DNA of 64,000 bases, taken from Sphingomonas panni (GTDB lineage: Bacteria; Pseudomonadota; Alphaproteobacteria; Sphingomonadales; Sphingomonadaceae). The first letter of the stretch is position 1, and every line of letters begins with the position of its first letter. Of this stretch, positions 17,992 to 25,659 are shown piece by piece. The notes under the pieces are model-generated. The model saw nothing but the letters and a program-made list of their open reading frames with translations. It did no database searches and was not told the DNA's origin. The position numbers were made by a program, and so were the translations under genes. The DNA is taken from assembly GCF_022664435.1 (NCBI RefSeq), contig NZ_JAKREU010000003.1, positions 124,001 through 188,000 of the forward strand, in the 5' to 3' direction.

Positions 17992-19665
17992 TCAAACCAG
18001 CAGGTGCAAGGTGGTCGGGGTGAGCTGTACCATGCCCCGCACGCCCGGCAGGGTCGCAGCGTCGACCGTCCGCGGTTCGCGCAATTCGACCCGGACGCGT
18101 CCGGCCAGCGTCCGCGCCTGCACGATCGCCCCTGCCCCGCCCAATGCTGCGACCAGCGCCGGCGACAGATCGGCCGCATCCCCGGCCGGTTCCGCCGATA
18201 TCGCCGCGACGCCGGCCATCGGCACTCCGGCCCCGGCCGCGCGGATTTCCTCCGCGACCTGATCGGCGATCGGCCCGACGATGACCTGCACCGCACGGTC
18301 GGACGGGCGGATGACGCCCATCGCACCCAGCGCCTTGAGCGCCGCTTCGTCGACCAGCGCCTGGTCCGCGACCACCAGCCGCAGCCGGGTGGTGCAGGCA
18401 CCGATGCTCGCCAGGTTCGTGCTGCCGCCCAGCGCCGTCAGGAACGCCCGCCCCCGCTCTCCGGCCGCCGCCGGCGCGCCGGTCATCGGCGCGACGCTGG
18501 CGTCGCGGCCCGGCGTCTTCAGGTCGAACCGCACGATGAAGAAGCGGAACACCCCGTAATAGAGCGCGAAATATACCGCACCGATCGGCAGCAGCAGCAG
18601 CGGCTTGGTCGCCTTGCCATAATTCAGCACATAGTCGAACAGCCCCGCCGAAAAGCCAAAGCCCAGCCGCACGCCCAGTGCGTCCATCACCGCCATCGAC
18701 ACGCCGGTCAGCACCGCATGGATCGCATAGAGGACGGGGGCGAGGAACATGAACGAGAACTCGATCGGTTCGGTCACGCCGGTCAGGAAGCTGGTCAGCG
18801 CCAGGCTGAGCAACATTCCCCCCACCGCCTTGCGCCGGTCGGGCAGCGCCGAGCGGTACATGGCAAGGCACGCGGCGGGCAGGCCGAACATCATGACGGG
18901 GAAGAAGCCGGCCATGAACGCCCCGGCATGGGGATCACCCGCGAAGAAGCGCCGCAGATCGCCGGTCGTGCCGTTGAAGTCGCCCAGCACGAACCATGCG
19001 ACATTGTTCAGGATATGGTGCAGCCCGGTCACCAGCAGCAGCCGGTTGAGCAGGCCGAAGCCGAACAGCCCGAAGCTTCCCGAGGCCACCAGCCCCCGGC
19101 TGGTCAGGTCGAGCGCCGCGCTGATCCCGGCAAAGCTCATGCCCACCAGCACCGCAATCGCGATGCCGGCCACGCCGCTGACGATCGGCACGAAGCGGCG
19201 TCCGCCGAAGAAGGCGAGATATTCCGGGACCTTGATCGTCGCGAACCGGTTGTAGAAGCTGCCACCGATCAGGCCGGAGACGATGCCGATCGGCACGTCG
19301 AGCTTGGCGAACGCCTTCATCTTCCACGCAGCGGACAGGGTCGCGGCGGTGGCTTCGTCGAACCCTTTGGTCACTTCCGGGGGAACGGCCAGGAACACCG
19401 GCCCGCCATTCTTGATGACGAGGTAGCAGACGACTCCGGCAAGACACGCCGCGCCGTTGCCGTCGCGCGCGATGCCGCAGGCGACACCGATCGCGAACAA
19501 CAGCCCGAGGTTGTTGAACAACGCATCGCCCGCCGCCGCGAGCAGACCGATGTCGAGCAGGTCGGGCTGGCCCAACCGCAACAACAGCCCCGCCACCGGC
19601 AGGACCGCGATCGGCAGCATCAGCGCCCGGCCGATCGGTTGCAGCGCTTCGACGATCGACTTCAT
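17992..19665 (-). CDS. nagE: PTS N-acetylglucosamine transporter, EIICB
   Basis: The 557-residue protein is the membrane permease and EIIB of a GlcNAc phosphotransferase system: it imports GlcNAc and releases GlcNAc-6-phosphate. The EIIC domain (about 1-375) has multiple membrane helices and motifs such as GLHHILNN and TGVTEPIEFSFMFLAP. The EIIB domain carries the phosphorylated cysteine C424 in ACTTRLRL. Beyond about residue 475 there is a second EIIB-like segment (LVAALGGAGAIVQART...LPGVRGMVQLTPTTLHLLV) lacking the cysteine. There is no EIIA domain; it is supplied by the adjacent fusion protein. The ATG at 19665 overlaps the upstream stop (ATGA). Confidence 0.93.
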   Translation of the reverse strand: MKSIVEALQPIGRALMLPIAVLPVAGLLLRLGQPDLLDIGLLAAAGDALFNNLGLLFAIGVACGIARDGNGAACLAGVVCYLVIKNGGPVFLAVPPEVTKGFDEATAATLSAAWKMKAFAKLDVPIGIVSGLIGGSFYNRFATIKVPEYLAFFGGRRFVPIVSGVAGIAIAVLVGMSFAGISAALDLTSRGLVASGSFGLFGFGLLNRLLLVTGLHHILNNVAWFVLGDFNGTTGDLRRFFAGDPHAGAFMAGFFPVMMFGLPAACLAMYRSALPDRRKAVGGMLLSLALTSFLTGVTEPIEFSFMFLAPVLYAIHAVLTGVSMAVMDALGVRLGFGFSAGLFDYVLNYGKATKPLLLLPIGAVYFALYYGVFRFFIVRFDLKTPGRDASVAPMTGAPAAAGERGRAFLTALGGSTNLASIGACTTRLRLVVADQALVDEAALKALGAMGVIRPSDRAVQVIVGPIADQVAEEIRAAGAGVPMAGVAAISAEPAGDAADLSPALVAALGGAGAIVQARTLAGRVRVELREPRTVDAATLPGVRGMVQLTPTTLHLLV

Positions 19666-22166
19666 GCGGTCAGCTCCTGCAGAAATTCGCGTGCCATCGC
19701 GCGGACCTCGCGCGGCGAGGATGCCGCCAGCGCGCGGATCGCGAGCCGATGGCAGGCAAGGGTGTCGAGCCGGCGGACCAGCGCCTTCAATTCGGGAACG
19801 AACCGGGGCGACGCCGACAATTCGGTAATGCCAAGCCCGACCAGCAGCGGGACCGCCAGCCGGTCGGAGGCAAGCCCGCCGCACACCCCGACCCAGCGGC
19901 CGTGGCGCCTGCCCCCTTCGACCGTATGCGCGATCAGTTGCAGCACCGCCGGATGCAGCCCGTCGACGCCACCCGCGACCGCCGGATTGCCGCGGTCCAT
20001 CGCCAGCGCATATTGGGTCAGGTCGTTGGTGCCGATCGACAGGAAATCGGCATGGGCGGCCAGCGTCGCCGACGTCACCGCCGCCGCCGGGGTTTCGACC
20101 ATGATGCCGACCTCGACCCGATCGGCAATGCCCAGCTCGCCGCGCAACCGGTCGACCACCGCGCGGACGGCGGCGATCTCGTCGACACTGGCGACCATCG
20201 GCACCATGATCCGGCACTGGCCGACCGGCTGCACCGACAGGATCGCGCGCAGCTGCGCTTCGAGGATGTCGGGCATCGCCAGCGCGACGCGGATACCGCG
20301 CAGGCCCAGCGCCGGATTTTCCTCCGGCGCGATCGGCAGATAGGGTGCGGGCTTGTCCCCGCCCACGTCGAGCAGGCGGACGATCAGCGGCCGTCCCTCC
20401 AGCGTGGCAGCGATATCGCCATAGAGCGCAGCCTGTTCGGCGATGTCCGGCGCGGTGTCGCGATCGAGGAACAGGAATTCGGTGCGCAGCAGCCCCGATC
20501 CTTCCGCGCCATTGGCCATGGCGGCGACCGCGTCCTCCAGCGACCCCAGATTGGCGAAGGCTTCGATGCGTTTGCCGTCGATGGTGACGCAATGCTCGGC
20601 CGCCTGCGCCAGCGCCGCCGCGCGATCGGCGGCGCGACGCTCCATGCGAATGCGGGCAAGGTCCAGCGTGGCATCGTCGGGCGCGACGTGGATCACGCCA
20701 TTGTCGGCATCGAGGATCAGCGTCGTTCCATCCGCCACGTCGGTCAGCGGCGCGCCGACCGCGACCAGCGCCGGCAGGCCCATCGTCGCGGCAAGGATCG
20801 CGACATGCGAGGTCGGACCGCCGCGCTCGACCACCAGGGCGGCAACGCAGGCCGGATCGAGCGCCATCACCTGCGACGGCAACAGGTCGTCGGCCAGCAG
20901 GATCGTGCCCGGCGCGAAGCTCATCGCATCGTCGGCCGCACCGGTCAGTTCGCGCAGCACCTGCCGTTCCAGGTCGAGCAGATCGTCGGCGCGCTCGGCC
21001 AGCCGCGCATCGCCCAGCGACCTGAGCGTCGCCGCCTGTGCCCGCGTCGCCTGTCGCCACGCATGGCCGGCATCGCGCCCGGCACCCACATCCTGATCGG
21101 CGGCTTCGCGCAGTTCGGGATCGTCGAGGAACGCGATATGCGCCGCGCGGATCGCAGCACCTGCGCCGGTGCCGTCCTGCGACGACAGCCGGTCGCGCAC
21201 CGCCGCCAGCGCGCTGTCGAGCCGCGCGGCTTCGACGCCCGGTCCCTGTCCGTCGACCGGCACCGGAATGTCGGCGACCCGCAGCCAGCGGGCGGTGCCG
21301 ATCGCAAAGCCCGGCGCGGCAAGCGTGCCGGCCAATTGCCCTTCCGGCAGTTCGACCGGCTGCACCGGCGGCGGTGCGGCGATGGGCGCGGCCGGCGCTT
21401 CCGCCACGCCCTCGCCCATGCCGCCTTCGATCAACGCGACCAGCGCGCCGACCGCCCGTGCCGCATCGGGACCGCTGGCGCTGATGCGGATCGTGTCGCC
21501 GAACCGGATGCCCAGACCCAGCAGCCCGACCACGCCCGATGCCTTGGCCTCCGCGTCCCCCTTCGCCAGCCAGCAGGTCGCAGCAAAGCCGCGCGCGACC
21601 TCGCCGATGCGCGCCGCCGGACGGGCATGGATGCCGTGCGCCATCGGCACGCCGACGTCGGCCACGACCCGCTCGCCCGACGCATCCTGCACGACGGCCG
21701 CCGCGTCCAGCGGCTCCAGCATCAGCAGCGGCTCGCCCACCGCGACCACCTTGCCACCAGAGCGATCGATGATGCGGAACCGGTCGCCATTGGTGACGAT
21801 GACCGGCGTCATCAGCGATGGCGCGGCCTGTACCAGCGCGTCGAGGTCGAAGTCGATCAACGGCTGTCCGCGCGTCACCATGTCGCCGACCGCGACCTTC
21901 GCCGTGAAACCGCTGCCGCCCAGCTGCACCGTGTCGATGCCGATATGCATCAGCAGCTCGATCCCGCCCTCCCCGCGCAGGGTAATGGCATGGCCGCCGG
22001 CGTGCAGCGTCAGCACCTGTCCGTCGCACGGTGCGTGCAGCGTGGTGCCGAGCGGGTCGATCGCCGCGCCATCGCCCAGCATCCTTCCCGCGAACACCGC
22101 ATCGGGCACATCGTCGAGTGCGGCCGCCCAACCGTGAAGCGGCGCGGTCAGCTGGATGGCGGTCAT
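19662..22166 (-). CDS. ptsP: PTS EIIA-HPr-EI fusion phosphotransferase
   Basis: One 834-residue chain carries three PTS phosphocarriers. An EIIA(Glc/Nag)-type domain comes first, with phosphorylated His74 in LLMHIGIDTV. HPr follows with His180 in HGIHARPA. Enzyme I follows with His454 in GGPTSHVAI and the PEP-binding motifs LLRTEFLFLDR, GGDKPAPYLP, GIMVETPAAA and SIGTNDLTQYALAMDRGNP. It takes phosphate from PEP to the NagE EIIB domain. The start at 22166 has AAGGGGGC upstream, and the stop overlaps nagE, so the whole GlcNAc phosphorelay is made from one operon. Confidence 0.93.
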   Translation of the reverse strand: MTAIQLTAPLHGWAAALDDVPDAVFAGRMLGDGAAIDPLGTTLHAPCDGQVLTLHAGGHAITLRGEGGIELLMHIGIDTVQLGGSGFTAKVAVGDMVTRGQPLIDFDLDALVQAAPSLMTPVIVTNGDRFRIIDRSGGKVVAVGEPLLMLEPLDAAAVVQDASGERVVADVGVPMAHGIHARPAARIGEVARGFAATCWLAKGDAEAKASGVVGLLGLGIRFGDTIRISASGPDAARAVGALVALIEGGMGEGVAEAPAAPIAAPPPVQPVELPEGQLAGTLAAPGFAIGTARWLRVADIPVPVDGQGPGVEAARLDSALAAVRDRLSSQDGTGAGAAIRAAHIAFLDDPELREAADQDVGAGRDAGHAWRQATRAQAATLRSLGDARLAERADDLLDLERQVLRELTGAADDAMSFAPGTILLADDLLPSQVMALDPACVAALVVERGGPTSHVAILAATMGLPALVAVGAPLTDVADGTTLILDADNGVIHVAPDDATLDLARIRMERRAADRAAALAQAAEHCVTIDGKRIEAFANLGSLEDAVAAMANGAEGSGLLRTEFLFLDRDTAPDIAEQAALYGDIAATLEGRPLIVRLLDVGGDKPAPYLPIAPEENPALGLRGIRVALAMPDILEAQLRAILSVQPVGQCRIMVPMVASVDEIAAVRAVVDRLRGELGIADRVEVGIMVETPAAAVTSATLAAHADFLSIGTNDLTQYALAMDRGNPAVAGGVDGLHPAVLQLIAHTVEGGRRHGRWVGVCGGLASDRLAVPLLVGLGITELSASPRFVPELKALVRRLDTLACHRLAIRALAASSPREVRAMAREFLQELTA

Positions 22167-22225
22167 CAATGCCCCCTTGAGTAGAAGGCCCGGCCGCGCC
22201 TGCTGCGCCCGCCGGGCCGGATCTG

Positions 22226-23353
22226 TCAGACGATGCGGTTGCCCGCGATCCACGTGCCGCGCACGGTCAGGTCGGCGGCAAGCCACACGAAATCGGCGCT
22301 ATGGCCGACATCGATACTGCCGATCCGATGCGACAGGCGCAGGAACGCGGCGGGATTGCCCGATGCCATCGCCACCGCATCCTCGAACGATACGCCCAGT
22401 TCGACCGTGTTCCGAACCGCCGTCGCCATGTCGAGGTCGCAGCCGGCAAGAGTGCCGTTGTCGTCGACGCACACGCCGTTCTCGACATGGATCGGCTGGC
22501 CGTTGAGGATGAATTCCTTGCTCGCCGCGCCGACCGTCGGCATCGCATCGGTCACCAGCATGAACCGGTCGATCGGCCGCGCCGCCAGCGCGACGCGGAT
22601 CGCCGCCGGGTGGAGATGCGCGCCGTCGACGATCAGCCCGGCATAGAGCGTGCGGTCCTCCAGCACCGCACCGACCACGCCCGGATCGCGATGCTTGAGC
22701 GGCGACATGGCGTTATAGAGATGCGTGACGCCGCGTGCCCCGGCATCGATCGCGCGGCGCGCCTGTTCATAGGTCGCGTCGCTATGGCCGATGCTGACGA
22801 TCACGCCGGCGGCGACCAGCCGCTCGATGGCCGCCACATCGTTGCGCTCGGGCGCCAGCGTCACCATCACCGCGCCCTTGCGCGGGGCGGTCAGCAGGTC
22901 GATCGCCGCATCGTCCAGCGCGCGGAAATGCTTCGCGTCGTGAATGCCCTTGCGCGCGGGATTCAGGAACGGCCCCTCGACATGGATACCGACCACGCCC
23001 GGCACCCCTGCCTCGATCGCGGCATCCACCGCGTCGAGACCCGCCGCGACGATCTCCAGCGAATCGCTGATCAGCGTCGGCAGATAGGCGGTCGTGCCAT
23101 ACTGTGCATGGGCCGCACCGATCGCGCGGATGCCCTCCGCGGTCGGGTGGTCGTTGAACAACACCCCGCCGCCGCCATTGACCTGCGTATCGACATAGCC
23201 CGGCACCAGCCAGCCGCCGTCGAGGTCGATGACCTGCGCATCGTCCCCGGCGTGGAAGTCGGCGATAACGCCATGCTCGACCCGGAACGCGCAGCTGTCC
23301 TGCGTGCAGTGATCGGCCAGGACGCGCCCGCCGCGAAAGACGAAACTGCTCAT
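22226..23353 (-). CDS. nagA: N-acetylglucosamine-6-phosphate deacetylase
   Basis: NagA removes acetate from GlcNAc-6-phosphate to give glucosamine-6-phosphate in the cytoplasm. The 375-residue amidohydrolase has the expected motifs: GYVDTQVNGGGGVLFND, the metal-ligand glutamate in HVEGPFLNPARKGIH, SIGHSDATYEQ, THLYNAMSPLKHRDPG and the catalytic aspartate in LVTDAM. It overlaps the upstream deaminase stop (ATGA) and lies 59 bp before ptsP, in the same operon. Confidence 0.95.
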   Translation of the reverse strand: MSSFVFRGGRVLADHCTQDSCAFRVEHGVIADFHAGDDAQVIDLDGGWLVPGYVDTQVNGGGGVLFNDHPTAEGIRAIGAAHAQYGTTAYLPTLISDSLEIVAAGLDAVDAAIEAGVPGVVGIHVEGPFLNPARKGIHDAKHFRALDDAAIDLLTAPRKGAVMVTLAPERNDVAAIERLVAAGVIVSIGHSDATYEQARRAIDAGARGVTHLYNAMSPLKHRDPGVVGAVLEDRTLYAGLIVDGAHLHPAAIRVALAARPIDRFMLVTDAMPTVGAASKEFILNGQPIHVENGVCVDDNGTLAGCDLDMATAVRNTVELGVSFEDAVAMASGNPAAFLRLSHRIGSIDVGHSADFVWLAADLTVRGTWIAGNRIV

Positions 23354-24408
23354 CGGGTTTCCGTGACCTTGCGCAGGTGCGGCGGCTGGTCGGGGTTCAG
23401 CCCGCGCCGCAGCGACACCGTGTTGACCATGCGATAGAAGCTCTGGATCATCAGGATCGGCTCGATCGCGGGGTGGCTGCGGATCGCCGGCGGATGGCTG
23501 TCGCCATCGGCCGCATCGGCCAGATGCACCGCGGCGCCGCGCCCGGCGAACTCCGCCGCCGCCGCACGTACGTCGTCGCCGGCATCGTCGGAGGTGGCGA
23601 AGCCCAGCAGCGGAAAGCCGTCATTGATGATCGCCATCGGCCCGTGGCGAACCTCGGCGCTGCTGAACGCCTCGGCATGGAGCGCGGAGGTTTCCTTCAT
23701 CTTCAACGCCGCTTCCTGCGCCACGCCGAAGCTGTAGCCGCGCCCGATCACGAACAGGTTGCGCGCATCGACCAGCGTATCGGCCACCGCCGTCCAGTCG
23801 AGCGCGAACGCCTCTTCCAACTGCGCGGGCAGGCCGTCCAGCGCGGCGAGCAGGTCGGCGTCCCCGCTCCAGTGTGCAGCGATAGCGGCAAGACCGGCGA
23901 GCGAGGCGATGAACGACTTAGTCGCGGCGACCGACGTCTCCGCCCCCGCCGACAGCGGCAGCACCGTGTCGGCCAAGGCGGCGAGCGGCGAATCCTCGAC
24001 ATTCACCAGCGCCACGACGCGCGCCCCAGCCGCCCTGTAGCTTTCGACCGTGCGCAGCAGGTCGGGGCTGCGGCCCGATTGCGACACCGCGATCACCAGC
24101 GCGTTCATCCGCTCCATCCGCGTCGCATAGACCGACGCGACCGACGGCGCCGCCGACGCGACCGGCACGCCGCACAGCGTCTCGACCAGATATTTGCCAT
24201 AGGTCGCGGCATGGTCCGACGACCCGCGCGCGCAGGTGACGACCAGTGCCGGCGGATCGGCGCGCAGCGATTCACCCAATGCCTTCAGCGTGGCGGCATT
24301 GCGCGACAGGAACCGGGCGACCGACGCGGCCCCCTCCCCCGCCTCGCGGTGCATGGCGGTATGCTCGGCTAGGACCGGCTTCGGCCCGGCTTCGACTATG
24401 GACGTCAT
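23350..24408 (-). CDS. SIS-domain glucosamine-6-phosphate deaminase (NagB-II type)
   Basis: The 352-residue protein has two SIS domains (CARGSSDHAATYGKYLVE, VSQSGRSPDLLRTVESYRAAGA, FVIGRGYSFGVAQEAALKMKET) like the isomerase half of GlmS but without a glutaminase domain. Such proteins in GlcNAc operons replace classical NagB and convert glucosamine-6-phosphate to fructose-6-phosphate and ammonia. The LKMKETSALHAEAFSSAEVRHGP motif is intact. Its position between the GntR regulator and nagA supports this role over an AgaS- or FrlB-like function. Confidence 0.87.
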   Translation of the reverse strand: MTSIVEAGPKPVLAEHTAMHREAGEGAASVARFLSRNAATLKALGESLRADPPALVVTCARGSSDHAATYGKYLVETLCGVPVASAAPSVASVYATRMERMNALVIAVSQSGRSPDLLRTVESYRAAGARVVALVNVEDSPLAALADTVLPLSAGAETSVAATKSFIASLAGLAAIAAHWSGDADLLAALDGLPAQLEEAFALDWTAVADTLVDARNLFVIGRGYSFGVAQEAALKMKETSALHAEAFSSAEVRHGPMAIINDGFPLLGFATSDDAGDDVRAAAAEFAGRGAAVHLADAADGDSHPPAIRSHPAIEPILMIQSFYRMVNTVSLRRGLNPDQPPHLRKVTETR

Positions 24409-24439
24409 GAACCCCCTCTTGGTCCCGGCCAGCGCCGGA

Positions 24440-25234
24440 TCAGCTTGCGTTCAGTTCGGCGACGACGTCATAGGCATCGCCGCGATAATAGGATTGGGTG
24501 AACTCGACCGTGTCGCCATCGGCCAGGAAGCCGCGCCGTTCGATGAACAGCCCGGCATGGCCGACCTCGACGCCCAGCCGCTTCGCCTGTTCGGCGGGAA
24601 ACGCCATGGCCCGCAGCCGCTGCAAGGCGCGCACCGGGCGGCACCCGGTCACTTCCAGCGCGGCATAGAGCGATTCACCGACCGCATCGACATTCGGCAG
24701 GCAATGGCCCGCAATCGCCGAATATTCGACCGCCATCGGCACGTCGTCGGCAAAGCGCATCCGCTGGAACCGATAGACCGGCGTTCCCGGCGACAGGCCC
24801 AGCGACATCGATTCCTCGGGCGTCACCAGTCCGGCCGATTTCGACACCCAGCTGCTGCTCGGCACGCGCCCCCGCGCGACCATGTCCTCCGAAAAGGACG
24901 ACAGTTTCGAAAAGCTCTTGTCGACCCGCGCCGCGACGAAGGTGCCCGCACCCCGCCGACGCACCACCAGCCCCTCGTTCGCCAGCCCCTCGATCGCCTT
25001 GCGCACGGTGATGCGCGACACGGCATATTCGGCGGCGAGGTCGCGTTCGGGCGGGATCGCGTCGTCCTGCTGCAGGATGCGCCGTTCGATCGCGCTGCGG
25101 ACCAGCTGCTGCAGCTGCACGTACAGCGGCGCATGGGCGTCGCCGCGCAACTGCCCGACCCGTTCGGAGAACGTCGTCCCGGCAACCGGCAAGGCCGGCG
25201 AACGGTCGATCGAAAGGGCGGACGGCGCGGACAT
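24440..25234 (-). CDS. GntR/HutC-family regulator with UTRA domain
   Basis: The 264-residue protein has an N-terminal GntR winged helix (about 35-105: PLYVQLQQLVRSAIERRIL, IPPERDLAAEYAVSRITVRKAIEGLANEGLVVRRRGAGTFVA) and a C-terminal UTRA ligand domain. HutC-type GntR regulators control GlcNAc genes in many proteobacteria (NagR/NagQ), sensing an amino-sugar phosphate. As first gene of the minus-strand GlcNAc operon and facing the plus-strand receptor/glycosidase genes, it is the obvious local regulator of both. Confidence 0.9.
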   Translation of the reverse strand: MSAPSALSIDRSPALPVAGTTFSERVGQLRGDAHAPLYVQLQQLVRSAIERRILQQDDAIPPERDLAAEYAVSRITVRKAIEGLANEGLVVRRRGAGTFVAARVDKSFSKLSSFSEDMVARGRVPSSSWVSKSAGLVTPEESMSLGLSPGTPVYRFQRMRFADDVPMAVEYSAIAGHCLPNVDAVGESLYAALEVTGCRPVRALQRLRAMAFPAEQAKRLGVEVGHAGLFIERRGFLADGDTVEFTQSYYRGDAYDVVAELNAS

Positions 25235-25524
25235 AGGCTCTGGATAGGTATGTTTTTGGTATTGTGCAATGCAGATTCGACCTCTGACCCAGGGGCGATT
25301 TGCGGGTTCATCGAAGCATCAGGGCTGCGATTGGACTACCCCAGCATCGCATTTTGGCCTTGCATCGAACGATGGGTGACGGCGGAGCGCCAAGACCGTT
25401 TGAGTAATTATATTACCTGAAAGCGCAAATATGGACCGCCTGCGGCAAAATTCCGCGCCAAAATCCGGCTATTTTTCCACCAGTACATAATGTTTTCATT
25501 TTTATGTAGATTTTATGATTGCGA

Positions 25525-25547
25525 TTGGTCACATTGCAATCGACCAA
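25525..25547. promoter_or_regulatory. Candidate operator in the regulator / TonB-receptor intergenic region
   Basis: TTGGTC-N11-GACCAA is a perfect spaced inverted repeat, with ATTGCAAT nested within it. It lies in a markedly AT-rich stretch (about 25460-25530) about 110 bp upstream of the second TonB receptor. GGTC...GACC half-sites are plausible for a GntR-type dimer. The 425-bp gap 25235-25659 otherwise contains only promoter-like AT-rich sequence and no gene I can support. Confidence 0.4.
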
Positions 25548-25659
25548 AACGAGCCGGCATGGAACCAATACAGGTCCAATGCTCGACGCAAGTCGTCTTG
25601 CCCGTCGCGGCCACATCGGGGGAGCGCATATTGCGCTCGGAGTTAAGGGGTAGGGATCC

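Noticed and set aside
15345-18023. Long plus-strand frame antisense to the first TonB receptor
   Set aside because: Shadow of a well supported receptor gene on the other strand.
17992-22131. Single 1379-codon minus-strand protein joining ptsP and nagE regions
   Set aside because: Its front half is an out-of-frame reading of ptsP; only the part from ATG 19665 is real NagE.
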